Shown: positions 51,192 to 59,838 of the stretch, piece after piece | Position numbering within the stretch: position 1 is the first letter of the stretch | Layout of the letters: the number at the start of each line of letters is the position of its first letter | Assembly (NCBI RefSeq): GCF_001487165.1 | Contig: NZ_LN913006.1 | Location: 929,293 to 993,292, forward strand | Length of the DNA: 64,000 nt | Direction: 5' to 3' | Source of the DNA: Blautia massiliensis (ex Durand et al. 2017) | Lineage (GTDB): Bacteria > Bacillota > Clostridia > Lachnospirales > Lachnospiraceae | Made by a program: the position numbers and the translations under genes | The notes under the pieces: generated by a model | Seen by the model: the letters and a program-made list of their open reading frames with translations, nothing else | Told to the model about the DNA's origin: nothing | Database searches by the model: none

Positions 51192-51772
51192 ATAAATTAA
51201 AAAGACCCGTTTTCCTTCTCCTGACAACAGGGCTCCTGTGCGCAACAGGGACTGCGGCGTATTTTTCAGACTTCGAAAAAAAGATAAATTCTGCTGCAGT
51301 GGGGTATGTGACAACGGAGATCGAGGAAGATTTTCCGGATCCTACACCTACGCCTATGGAGAATGGTCCGTCCTACAGAAAAGAGATCCGGATCGGAAAT
51401 TTTTCCGGCAGTGTGAAAGGGTTCCAGGCAGACTGCTATGTGAGGATGTCCCTTTCCTACTCCAATGACGATATCGGCAGAGGCGTGAAATTAACAGGTC
51501 CGGATACGGCAAACTGGGTGTATAACAGTCAGGACGGCTATTATTACTACCGGAAAAAAATATCCGAGGGTGAAAAAACAACTCCTCTGTGTACCGGATT
51601 TCAGATCGATCCCCAAAAGATCGATGATACTTATAGGGACAGCATTAAGGATTTTGAGATCAATGTTTATGAGGAAGCTGTACAGGCAGAAGGATTTTCA
51701 GATTATGAAAGTGCGTGGAGGTATTTTTCAGATCCGGTTTCTGCTCAGGCAGAAAGGAGGGGGAATGCTTGA
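51188..51772 (+). CDS. SipW-dependent TasA-like surface protein 2
   Basis: 194-aa exported protein with signal PVFLLLTTGLLCATGTAAYF followed by SDFEKKINSAAVGYVTTEIE. The body has YRKEIRIGNFSGSVKGFQAD, YVRMSLSYSNDDIG, the YYYYRKKISEGEKTTPLCTG stretch also seen in protein 3, and FEINVYEEAVQAEGFSDYES near the end. It is shorter than protein 1 and lacks a membrane anchor. Its stop overlaps the TTG start of protein 3. Confidence 0.85.
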   Translation: MNKLKRPVFLLLTTGLLCATGTAAYFSDFEKKINSAAVGYVTTEIEEDFPDPTPTPMENGPSYRKEIRIGNFSGSVKGFQADCYVRMSLSYSNDDIGRGVKLTGPDTANWVYNSQDGYYYYRKKISEGEKTTPLCTGFQIDPQKIDDTYRDSIKDFEINVYEEAVQAEGFSDYESAWRYFSDPVSAQAERRGNA

Positions 51773-52992
51773 AAAAACACCTTAAAGCCCTGCTGGCAGG
51801 TGCTGTTGTAGCAGGCAGTATCCTGGCGTGCACGGCTGCTTATGCCAGATTTTCAGATTCCGTGACAGTGACCAATCACATATCAGTGGGAGATATCAAT
51901 ATTTCTCTTCGGGAACTGGAAAAAAAGGACGGCCGAGAAATGAAATATCAGGATCGCCGGATCGTTCTTCCGGGAGATGAGATATCCAAGATCCCCAGGA
52001 TCACCAATCACTCAGAGCCATGCTGGGTAAGGGTGAAGATCTCTTATACAGATGATCTGGAAGGTTTGGATGGTCTGGATGACAGGAATCTTACAGGAAT
52101 GTCACCGAGATGGATCCGGAAGGGAGAGTATTTTTATTATACCAGGAAGCTGGAACAGGGAGACAGCGTGGATATTTTTACCGGTGTGACTGTACCATCC
52201 CAATGGGATGAATCCTACCAGGATAAGAAGCTGGGGATCACCATCGTGGCGGATGCTGTCCAGGCGGCAAATTTTGCACCGGATTTCCGTGCCATGTCAC
52301 CCTGGGGAAATCAGAAGATCTTAAGATGTATCCACGATACCGATGGTCTTGTGGTTCAGAAAAAAAGTCCGGTGGATCTGAAGGTGGAGTTTGAAGGAAA
52401 TGCGCACAAACTGATCGCGGCTCCGGAAGACTTTTTTTCCGGATTTTCCACGGCAATGCCGGGAGATGTTTTTCATGATTCTGTAGAGATCCGTAATACA
52501 ACGGAGCATGCAGCAGAGATCTTCTTCCGCACATCACCGGAATGTAAATCGGTAAAGGATCAGGAATTTCTGAAAAAGCTGAAGCTGGTGATCACCATGA
52601 ATGATAAAAAGCTGTATTCCGGGGATCTTCTGGCTGTGTCTCTCAATAAGGCCGTGTCCCTGGGGAAATTTTCCAGCGGAGAAAAAGGAAACATGAGATT
52701 TGAGGTTACGGTTCCGGCAGAGTTGGATAATTTATATGCTCTTCGAGCTGCAGATGTGAAATGGATCTTTTCTGTGGAGGAGGATCAGGAAACGGCGGAT
52801 ACCAGCCCTGTTCCACGCCGGAATGACAGGAAAGAAGCCACAGAAAGAGCTTCCGGAAATAACAGTTCTTCGGTAAGGACAACACCAGTGAAGACCGGAG
52901 ATGAATCTCCTGTGATCCTGTTTGCACTGATGGCTGGTATGGCGCTGCTTACCTGCAGTCTGACGCTATGGAAAGGAGGACGAAAAAATTGA
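51769..52992 (+). CDS. SipW-dependent TasA-like surface protein 3 with C-terminal anchor
   Basis: 407 aa from TTG 51769, which has a very strong SD AAAGGAGGGGG 6-7 bases away; the upstream in-frame ATG is inside the previous gene. The SipW signal region is ALLAGAVVAGSILACTAAYA then RFSDSVTVTNHISVGDINIS. The first half (to ~190) parallels protein 2 (WVRVKISYTDD, YFYYTRKLEQGDSVDIFTG, IVADAVQAANFAPDF). The second half is a further beta-rich domain with no clear match. C-terminus: Ser/Thr linker, VKTGDESPVILFALMAGMAL, and a Lys/Arg tail: a sorting-like anchor without LPxTG. Probably tethers the fibre components. Confidence 0.85.
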   Translation: MKKHLKALLAGAVVAGSILACTAAYARFSDSVTVTNHISVGDINISLRELEKKDGREMKYQDRRIVLPGDEISKIPRITNHSEPCWVRVKISYTDDLEGLDGLDDRNLTGMSPRWIRKGEYFYYTRKLEQGDSVDIFTGVTVPSQWDESYQDKKLGITIVADAVQAANFAPDFRAMSPWGNQKILRCIHDTDGLVVQKKSPVDLKVEFEGNAHKLIAAPEDFFSGFSTAMPGDVFHDSVEIRNTTEHAAEIFFRTSPECKSVKDQEFLKKLKLVITMNDKKLYSGDLLAVSLNKAVSLGKFSSGEKGNMRFEVTVPAELDNLYALRAADVKWIFSVEEDQETADTSPVPRRNDRKEATERASGNNSSSVRTTPVKTGDESPVILFALMAGMALLTCSLTLWKGGRKN

Positions 52993-55900
52993 AAAGAAGA
53001 ATGATCGGTGCATGGATGGCATTGATGATCACAGCTTCTTCTCTTGTGGTTTCGGCCAGTCCTGCAGCAGATATGAGTTCGGTATCAGCAGATCCGCAGC
53101 AGGAACAGACAGAACCGGAGGAAGAAGAGGAGGCCCCGGATATTCCGGTAACAGATCAGCCCGGGGAGGCTGAGATGCCGGTTCCGACAGCCTTGCCTGA
53201 ACCGGAAACGGTGGAGGAAGATTTTGAAGAAGGTGAAGATAATACTGAAAATACGGACAGTGATAAGCTGATCGAACCGGAAGAAGAACCGAAAGCTGTT
53301 TCAAAAGAAGGAGAAAATATAGCTCTGACAGAGATACCGGAGCAGACAGAGGATCCGGGATTTACTGTATTCACGGAAGAAAACGCGGAAATCCTTACAG
53401 GAGAAAGTGAAGAGGATCAGGAACTGATCCAGGATATCGAAAACGGAGAGATCATTGCTCTTTCTGCAGCACTTCCCGGGGAGTTCCGGGAAGCTGGCAG
53501 TGCGGAAGTAATCTCAGAAGGAGAGGATGCTATCGCAGCTACAGCACTTTCCCCGTCCCAGTATTATCTGGACAGCTGGACCAGGGTTTACTGCGATGAG
53601 ATCTGGACAGCTGCCAATGATTTTCTTGGTCCCGGAAATAAAACCCGTATGGGATGTACGTATCGTTCTGTACATTATATCGATGATACAGGAGAGGAAA
53701 AGGTTTCACCTCTGTATTGCCTGAAAGCAACTCAGGATGGACTGGACAGTATGACGCTGAAGAATGAGGCAGTAAAAGCACTGACTAATTCTGTGATCCA
53801 GAAGCTTTTGTACTTTGGTTACGGAGGACCGGGGGATCTGGGGACCGGATATGACCCCTCCTGCAGTCACATAGACTGGTCAAAATGGCAGAACCGTTAT
53901 GTATTTACTCATATTGCGCTGTCAAAGGTATATTTTAATGACTGTGGATATGCCACAGCAGCAGAAGTAGAACATACAGGGATAAACCGCCTGATCGATA
54001 AGATCCAGACATTGACGATCCCTGCAAGAAACAAAGCTGCCGTTTATGTTTCCGAAGACGGTTCCTGGGCAGCAGCATCCGGAAAGACGATCCCGTTAAG
54101 TGTATTTCGAAGCAGACCTGCAGGTTTTCCCTTTGTTCCGGACAGTATGAAAGACGGATTTCAGATGAGTACTCTTATGAAAGTAACAGATGGAGCAAAA
54201 GCAGGGAACGGGATCACCATAACAAGAGGAGCCGCAGAAAAATGGCAGCTGGCCTACTGGACGAGCGCAGCGGATTATAATTCACACAAAACTAATCCCA
54301 AAATGATGTCGGGGACAAGCCTGAGCCTTAAGGATGGGGCATATTTTTTTCTGATCTTTCCGTTAAATGCATCTGCGACAAAGAAGTTTTCCTGCAAAAT
54401 GCTGCTTCAGCCGGTTTCCTATATCCTAGTTGACGGAAGTGCCCAGGCAGGAAAAGATGGAGTACAGGATTTTGGTGCTTACGTATACCAGGGAACAAGA
54501 GGAAGCCTTTCGTTTTCAGTAAAGCCTTCGGTTTACGGCAATGCAAAGCTGGTCAAGAAGGAACCTAACACGGGAAAACTGATCCAGGGAGCGCAGTACG
54601 GACTGTTTGCAGCAGAAGCTCTGACCTCCGGATATCGTACTATGTACAGTAAGGATCAGAAGGTTTCAACCGGAACAACAAACGCCGGTGGAGAGATCCT
54701 TTTTTCAAAACTGGTTCCCGGAAAATATTATGTGAAGGAAACGAAAGCCGCTGCAGGCTACAAGCTGAACACCGTTATCAAAAATCTTACAGTAACCGGT
54801 GGAAAGACAACAACCGTCAACGTAACGGATATCATGGATATCAGCGGAACAGTATCCATCAGAAAGAAAGACGGAAATACCGGTGATCCACTGGCAGGAG
54901 CTGAATTCACCCTGTATCAGTGGAGTAAAAAAAGCAAAGCCTACGTAACCTTAAAAAAACTGACTTATGATGGACAGAAGCGTACCTATAACTCCGGGAA
55001 ATTTAATTATACCGAAGACAATCAGGGAAAATTCCGTGTGCGTGAGACAAAATCTCCTCCCAATTACACCGGAAACTGGCAGAAGAATTTTACGCTGGAT
55101 AAGCCGGGAGAAAAGCAGGAATTTCTGTTTGAAGCAGTGAACTACCAGACTGAAAAACGAAGGATTGAAGTTCGTAAGATCGATGCGAAAACCGGTGAGA
55201 TCCTGAAAGGTGCGGAATTTACACTTTATGAATACAGTGCAGCAAAAAAAGCCTATAAAGAAAAAGGAACACTTCTGGATTATGACAGCTCCAGCGAACT
55301 TTATGTAAGCAGTGAACTTTTAAAGACTTCGGATAATGAGGGAAAATATAAGATCGTGGAAACAAAGACTCCGCCCGGATATACAGGAAGCTGGGAAGAA
55401 GTGGTAGATATCACAGACAAAAATGCACGCCTTTCCTTTGAAGTTGTCAATGAAAAGGAAAAGGAATATAAAGGGGTGATCCGTCTGAGAAAAACAGATA
55501 TCTATACAGGGGAAGTTCTGGAAGATGCGGAATTTACCGTGCTTCAGTGGAATAGAGGGAAGCAGACTTACCAAAATGACCTGGGCGGGCAGAGCATCCT
55601 GAAATTTGACGTAGAAACCGGATGGTACTCTACGGAAAAGCTGGTGCTTACAGATGCTAATCAGGGAAGGTTCAAAGTAGTGGAAACAAAAAATCCGGAA
55701 AACTATACAGGCAAATACGAAAAGGAGGTAATCTTCCAGAAAAAAGAAAATACAGATACGGATACTGTGGATCTGAAAGCAGAGAATACTCCGGTAACAC
55801 TTCCGCTTGGAAATATCACCATCATAAAAAAGATCAAAGAGGAGGATATTACCTGGGCTCATGGAAATCCAACCTTTTCCTTTGTGGCAGAAGGTACGGA

Positions 55901-56273
55901 TCTATCCGGAAATCCTCACAGATATGAGGATTATGTGACCTTTACCAGAGGAAGCTATGAAACCGATAAAAATGGCTATGCAACATTATCGGTCACTCTC
56001 AGGAATATCCCGCTGGGGCAGTATACGGTCTGGGAAAAACCGGTACTACGCTACTATCTGAAAGATGTACGGGCAAATACAGAGAATGTCCGCATCATAA
56101 AAGGCGCTGCACCTGCATATGGTACAGATCCCCGGAAGATTGCTTCCGGTACGGCTGCTCTGACAATGCAAAACAAAAATGCATCGCTGACTTTTGTAAA
56201 TGAGAAATCCAGATATGATCGATATTCCCACAATGACAGCATAAAAAATACCATACCAGTATCATTTTCATGA
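52989..56273 (+). CDS. Large adhesin: thioester-type domain plus Cna-B repeats
   Basis: 1094 aa from TTG 52989 (SD AAAGGAGG ~9 bases ahead; the ATG at 52968 overlaps that SD). Signal peptide, then an acidic Pro/Glu-rich linker to ~residue 185. A thioester-type domain follows (~190-450): WTRVYCDEIWTAANDF, Cys244 in SPLYCLKATQD, and VFTHIALSKVYF where the usual TQxA Gln is His308. Then come at least four Cna-B/SpaA-type domains: KLVKKEPNTGKLIQGAQYGL, SIRKKDGNTGDPLAGAEFTL, EVRKIDAKTGEILKGAEFTL and RLRKTDIYTGEVLEDAEFTV, several ending in E-T-K. The last domain ends SHNDSIKNTIPVSFS with no membrane anchor. Last gene of the sipW operon. Confidence 0.88.
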   Translation: MKRRMIGAWMALMITASSLVVSASPAADMSSVSADPQQEQTEPEEEEEAPDIPVTDQPGEAEMPVPTALPEPETVEEDFEEGEDNTENTDSDKLIEPEEEPKAVSKEGENIALTEIPEQTEDPGFTVFTEENAEILTGESEEDQELIQDIENGEIIALSAALPGEFREAGSAEVISEGEDAIAATALSPSQYYLDSWTRVYCDEIWTAANDFLGPGNKTRMGCTYRSVHYIDDTGEEKVSPLYCLKATQDGLDSMTLKNEAVKALTNSVIQKLLYFGYGGPGDLGTGYDPSCSHIDWSKWQNRYVFTHIALSKVYFNDCGYATAAEVEHTGINRLIDKIQTLTIPARNKAAVYVSEDGSWAAASGKTIPLSVFRSRPAGFPFVPDSMKDGFQMSTLMKVTDGAKAGNGITITRGAAEKWQLAYWTSAADYNSHKTNPKMMSGTSLSLKDGAYFFLIFPLNASATKKFSCKMLLQPVSYILVDGSAQAGKDGVQDFGAYVYQGTRGSLSFSVKPSVYGNAKLVKKEPNTGKLIQGAQYGLFAAEALTSGYRTMYSKDQKVSTGTTNAGGEILFSKLVPGKYYVKETKAAAGYKLNTVIKNLTVTGGKTTTVNVTDIMDISGTVSIRKKDGNTGDPLAGAEFTLYQWSKKSKAYVTLKKLTYDGQKRTYNSGKFNYTEDNQGKFRVRETKSPPNYTGNWQKNFTLDKPGEKQEFLFEAVNYQTEKRRIEVRKIDAKTGEILKGAEFTLYEYSAAKKAYKEKGTLLDYDSSSELYVSSELLKTSDNEGKYKIVETKTPPGYTGSWEEVVDITDKNARLSFEVVNEKEKEYKGVIRLRKTDIYTGEVLEDAEFTVLQWNRGKQTYQNDLGGQSILKFDVETGWYSTEKLVLTDANQGRFKVVETKNPENYTGKYEKEVIFQKKENTDTDTVDLKAENTPVTLPLGNITIIKKIKEEDITWAHGNPTFSFVAEGTDLSGNPHRYEDYVTFTRGSYETDKNGYATLSVTLRNIPLGQYTVWEKPVLRYYLKDVRANTENVRIIKGAAPAYGTDPRKIASGTAALTMQNKNASLTFVNEKSRYDRYSHNDSIKNTIPVSFS

Positions 56274-56284
56274 AAAAAGACAGT

Positions 56285-56306
56285 AGGGCAGGAGTAATCC
56301 TGCCCT
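56285..56306. terminator. Hairpin after the adhesin gene
   Basis: AGGGCAGGA (56285-56293) pairs perfectly with TCCTGCCCT (56298-56306) around GTAA. No T tract follows on the + strand, so termination is not certain. Confidence 0.55.
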
Positions 56307-56433
56307 CCGCAGCGTATTTTATATAGTAAAAAACAAACTGTAAAAAGAAATAAAAGAACTACATATATACCCAAAGATATGGTATACTTTTTTACAAATA
56401 CTGTGAACTCAAGAACTCTCTGGGAGGTCGATG

Positions 56434-58455
56434 ATGAAAACAGACGAAAAAAATCCCGTTTTTGATATTCGGGATACATTGGAAAAATACGCTTGCATTT
56501 ATCGAAATACTACACTGAAGCTTTTTCAGTACTGTCAGGAGACGGATATATATGAACGTTTGGATGAATACCTGAGACCTGTAAAAAATATTACGGATTT
56601 TAAGACCAGTGGACAGAAATACAGCAATGTTTATAAAGACGACTGGAAGTACCTGACGGATTTTCTGACATCCCGGGAAGGCGGGACGATAGAAGTGCGG
56701 TGTATCAATAAAGACGGTAATGCGAGTCTTCTGACAGTACGGGGATTTATAGCACAGGATAAAAATACCGGATATCATTATTTCATAGGAAGCTCCAGAG
56801 ATATCACCAGGGAGAAGCTGCAGGAAGAATTTCTTGAGGAACGTGCCCAGAAAGATCCTCTGACCGGAGTGTATAACCGCTTTTTCGGAAAAGAACTGAT
56901 CGATGAATACCTTGCATCCAGAAATCCCTATGCAGGATGCGGGATGATGGTGCTTGATGTAGATTATTTTAAAAATGTAAATGATACTTACGGACATATG
57001 TTCGGTGATGAAGTCCTGAAACGTTTTGCGGAGCTGTTTGTGGCTTTGTTCGACATTAATGATGTGATCATGCGTCTGGGTGGCGATGAATTTGTGATCC
57101 TTTTGAAGGATATCAGCCATGCAGCGATCATGAAAAAGGCAGGAAAACTGATACGGGAAGTGCAGAAACTTAAATTTCCGGGAACCACGTATCTGGCAAC
57201 CTGCAGTGTGGGGATCTGCTTTCTTCCGGAAAATGTTTCCGGATATACATATCAGCAGCTCTTTGAAAATGCAGACTGGGCACTTTACCAGGCAAAGAAA
57301 AATGGAAAAAACCGCTATGCTTTCTGTGATAATCTGAGACGTTTTGAGGATAAGACAGAGGAAAAGCAGGAATTATACGAGGGTGTTGAGATAGATGCCA
57401 GATATCTTCATAATGATATTGTTTCTACTGCATTTGAAATATTTGAAAAAATGAGCAGCTTTCAGGCAGCGATTGAACTTCTGATGAAAGTGATCGGTCT
57501 GAAATTCCGGCTTAACCGGATCACAGTCCTGCATACCAAGGTGGCAGAGCAGAAAATAAACAGGGTTTTTCAATGGGTTTCGGAAGAAGAATACAGGCTT
57601 TTGATAGATGAGATACATTTTTCAAAAAGTGATTTTATCACATTGTTTCGCCACAATGATGAATATGGTACTGTGGTGATTCAGGAGAATGATCTGGCTG
57701 AATATTCGGAACAGAGAAGAAAGAATGTGTTACAGTGCGGAGCAAAAACCGTAGTCTGTGCTGCCATGTACTGTGAGGGAAGCTATACAGGGGCCATTGC
57801 ATACGTGACCTGCCAGGAAAAAAGGCTCTGGTCCAGAGAAGATCGTAAGCTATTGGGAGAAGTGACCAAGATCATTTCTGCGCATTATGCCAAGAACCAA
57901 GCATTTAACAGTGCTTATCGTAGCATTGCTGCAGAATCCGGACGGGATCAGCTTACCGGATTGTCTTCTTTTTCAAGATTTCGCGAAAATGTGGAGAAAA
58001 TGCTGATCGGAGGTTACGGGCCGGGACATGCAGTGATATATACCGATTTTGAAAAATTTAAACGTATTAATGCAAAATACGGATATCGTGTGGGAGATCA
58101 GATCCTGCGGCAGTTTTCCGAGTATGTGATAAGCGTTCTAAAAACAGATATGGATGTATATTTTACCAGGGCGATCTCTGATCATTTTATCCTTTTCACT
58201 CCATGTGATATGGATGTTGATCCGGAAACATCTGTTTTAAAGACCAATCAGGAGTTCTTACGGCAGATGAAAGAGAAATATCCGGATATGGAGCTCTGTG
58301 TCCGCACAGGGATCTATCTGATCACCAAAGAATGTAACAATGCATCTGAGGCGATCGATGCAGCGAATTATGCAAGAAAATATGCTGCTGGAAATTGTGA
58401 AACAGGTGTTAAGCTGTATGACGAAGAACTGAAAAAGCAAAGCGATGCAGAGTGA
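56434..58455 (+). CDS. Dual-GGDEF signalling protein (active + degenerate) with PAS/GAF-like sensors
   Basis: 673-aa soluble protein. The PAS-like N-terminus (1-~125, ending FIGSSRDITREKLQEE) is followed by a complete GGDEF domain (DPLTGVYNRFFGKELIDEYL, MRLGGDEFVILL), so it can make c-di-GMP. The inhibitory RxxD site upstream is absent (it reads DIND). A GAF-like middle (~340-490) precedes a second GGDEF-fold domain whose signature has become AISDHFILF and is probably inactive. I took ATG 56434 (6 bases after GGGAGG) over 56431. It follows the surface-protein operon, suggesting control of adhesion, but it has its own leader. Confidence 0.9.
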   Translation: MKTDEKNPVFDIRDTLEKYACIYRNTTLKLFQYCQETDIYERLDEYLRPVKNITDFKTSGQKYSNVYKDDWKYLTDFLTSREGGTIEVRCINKDGNASLLTVRGFIAQDKNTGYHYFIGSSRDITREKLQEEFLEERAQKDPLTGVYNRFFGKELIDEYLASRNPYAGCGMMVLDVDYFKNVNDTYGHMFGDEVLKRFAELFVALFDINDVIMRLGGDEFVILLKDISHAAIMKKAGKLIREVQKLKFPGTTYLATCSVGICFLPENVSGYTYQQLFENADWALYQAKKNGKNRYAFCDNLRRFEDKTEEKQELYEGVEIDARYLHNDIVSTAFEIFEKMSSFQAAIELLMKVIGLKFRLNRITVLHTKVAEQKINRVFQWVSEEEYRLLIDEIHFSKSDFITLFRHNDEYGTVVIQENDLAEYSEQRRKNVLQCGAKTVVCAAMYCEGSYTGAIAYVTCQEKRLWSREDRKLLGEVTKIISAHYAKNQAFNSAYRSIAAESGRDQLTGLSSFSRFRENVEKMLIGGYGPGHAVIYTDFEKFKRINAKYGYRVGDQILRQFSEYVISVLKTDMDVYFTRAISDHFILFTPCDMDVDPETSVLKTNQEFLRQMKEKYPDMELCVRTGIYLITKECNNASEAIDAANYARKYAAGNCETGVKLYDEELKKQSDAE

Positions 58456-58563
58456 AAGATACAGGAATACGGACCGGAATCTATACTTTTTCAGAATTTC
58501 AGGAATAATCTTTCAGGAAAGCTTTTACAATAGAACAGAGATGTTTGCGGCAGGAGTGAGCTT

Positions 58564-59751
58564 ATGAACAGAAGTGTTCCGGAAAGTCTTTTGATCTGTA
58601 TTTTAGTCTTATGCCTGGCTCTGACACCCGTTGGTGTCAGGGGAGAAACGGAAGATAGTGGAAAAGCACAGCAGCTGATCGAAGCGCCGGGTGCAGTCCT
58701 TATGGAAAAAGAAACCGGTACAGTGATCTATTCCAAGGATCCTGACACCCGAAGAAGCCCGGCCAGTATTACAAAGATCATGACATTGATCCTGATCTTT
58801 GATGCTATCCGTGAGGGAACCCTGCATCTGGAGGATAGCATTACCACCAGTGCTTATGCCAGATCCATGGGAGGGTCTCAGGTATTTCTGGAAGAAGGGG
58901 AAAAGCAGACTGTAGAAACCATGATCAAATGTATTGTGATTGCTTCCGGAAATGATGCCAGCGTAGCTATGGCGGAGCATGTTGCGGGAACAGAACAAGC
59001 CTTTGTGGAGAGGATGAACGAGAGGGCGAAGGATCTTGGAATGAAAAATACTCATTTTGTGGATTGCTGCGGGCTGACGGAATCACAGGAGCATTATACA
59101 ACTCCCTATGACATTGCACTTATGAGCAGGGAGCTCATCAGCAGATATCCGGAAGTTCTTACATATTCATCTGTCTGGATGGAGGATATCACACATGTTA
59201 CCAGAAAAGGCTCCTCGAAATTTACGCTGACCAACACAAATAAACTGCTGCGCAGCTATGAGGGGTGTATGGGACTTAAAACAGGCAGCACCAGTATTGC
59301 AAAATACTGTCTCAGTGCTGTGGCAGAACGAAATGGGATCACACTGATCGCCTCAGTGATGGCCGCACCGGACCCGAAAACAAGATTCCGGGATGCAGCA
59401 GCTCTTTTAAATTACGGCTTTTCTAAATGCACATTGTATCTGGATGATGCTCTGGAGCCACTGAAACCTATGAAGCTCCGCAAAGGAGTCAAAGAGCAGG
59501 TTCCGCTTGTATATAGAGGGAAATTCCGATATATCAGCACAGATGGAACGAAACCTGACAATGTTAAGAAAAAGTTGATCCTTCCCAAAGAACAAAGTGC
59601 GCCGGTGAAAAAAGGGCAGAAAGCAGGGGCACAGGAATACTATCAGGATGGGAAAAAGATCGGTAGTCTGGATATCCTGTACGGGGAAACAATAAAAAAG
59701 GCCGGATACCATGACTGGCTGGAAAGAACCTGTCAGGCATTTCTTTTGTGA
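58564..59751 (+). CDS. D-alanyl-D-alanine carboxypeptidase (DacF/PBP5-like, S11)
   Basis: 395-aa exported penicillin-binding protein that trims the pentapeptide of peptidoglycan. Signal peptide (LLICILVLCLALTPVGVRGE). Catalytic SxxK in SPASITKIMTL, SGN in VIASGNDASVAM, and KTG in GLKTGSTSIAKYC, as in DacF/DacB of spore formers. C-terminal beta domain (~280-350), then a basic segment and a weakly hydrophobic amphipathic end (ETIKKAGYHDWLERTCQAFL). SD GCAGGAGTGAGC. Confidence 0.93.
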   Translation: MNRSVPESLLICILVLCLALTPVGVRGETEDSGKAQQLIEAPGAVLMEKETGTVIYSKDPDTRRSPASITKIMTLILIFDAIREGTLHLEDSITTSAYARSMGGSQVFLEEGEKQTVETMIKCIVIASGNDASVAMAEHVAGTEQAFVERMNERAKDLGMKNTHFVDCCGLTESQEHYTTPYDIALMSRELISRYPEVLTYSSVWMEDITHVTRKGSSKFTLTNTNKLLRSYEGCMGLKTGSTSIAKYCLSAVAERNGITLIASVMAAPDPKTRFRDAAALLNYGFSKCTLYLDDALEPLKPMKLRKGVKEQVPLVYRGKFRYISTDGTKPDNVKKKLILPKEQSAPVKKGQKAGAQEYYQDGKKIGSLDILYGETIKKAGYHDWLERTCQAFLL

Positions 59752-59766
59752 TGCCTGCAACATATT

Positions 59767-59796
59767 TTGACAAAAAGGGCAGACTGGATGTATAAT
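59767..59796 (+). promoter_or_regulatory. Promoter for the molybdopterin-binding protein operon
   Basis: TTGACA (59767-59772), 18-base spacer, TATAAT (59791-59796), 43 bases before the ATG. Probably drives the following genes through scpB. Confidence 0.75.
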
Positions 59797-59838
59797 ACAA
59801 CGGATTGAAGAAATAACAGAACAGGGAAGGGATTTTGG

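Noticed and set aside
50538-51314. 258-codon minus-strand frame opposite TasA-like gene 1
   Set aside because: No SD, no family resemblance, spans two + strand gene starts.
52968-52988. ATG 52968 as adhesin start
   Set aside because: Its own codons contain the SD AAAGGAGG used for the TTG at 52989, and it has no upstream SD itself.
56285-56306. Strong intrinsic terminator after the adhesin
   Set aside because: Perfect stem but no T tract; kept only as a hairpin with modest confidence.
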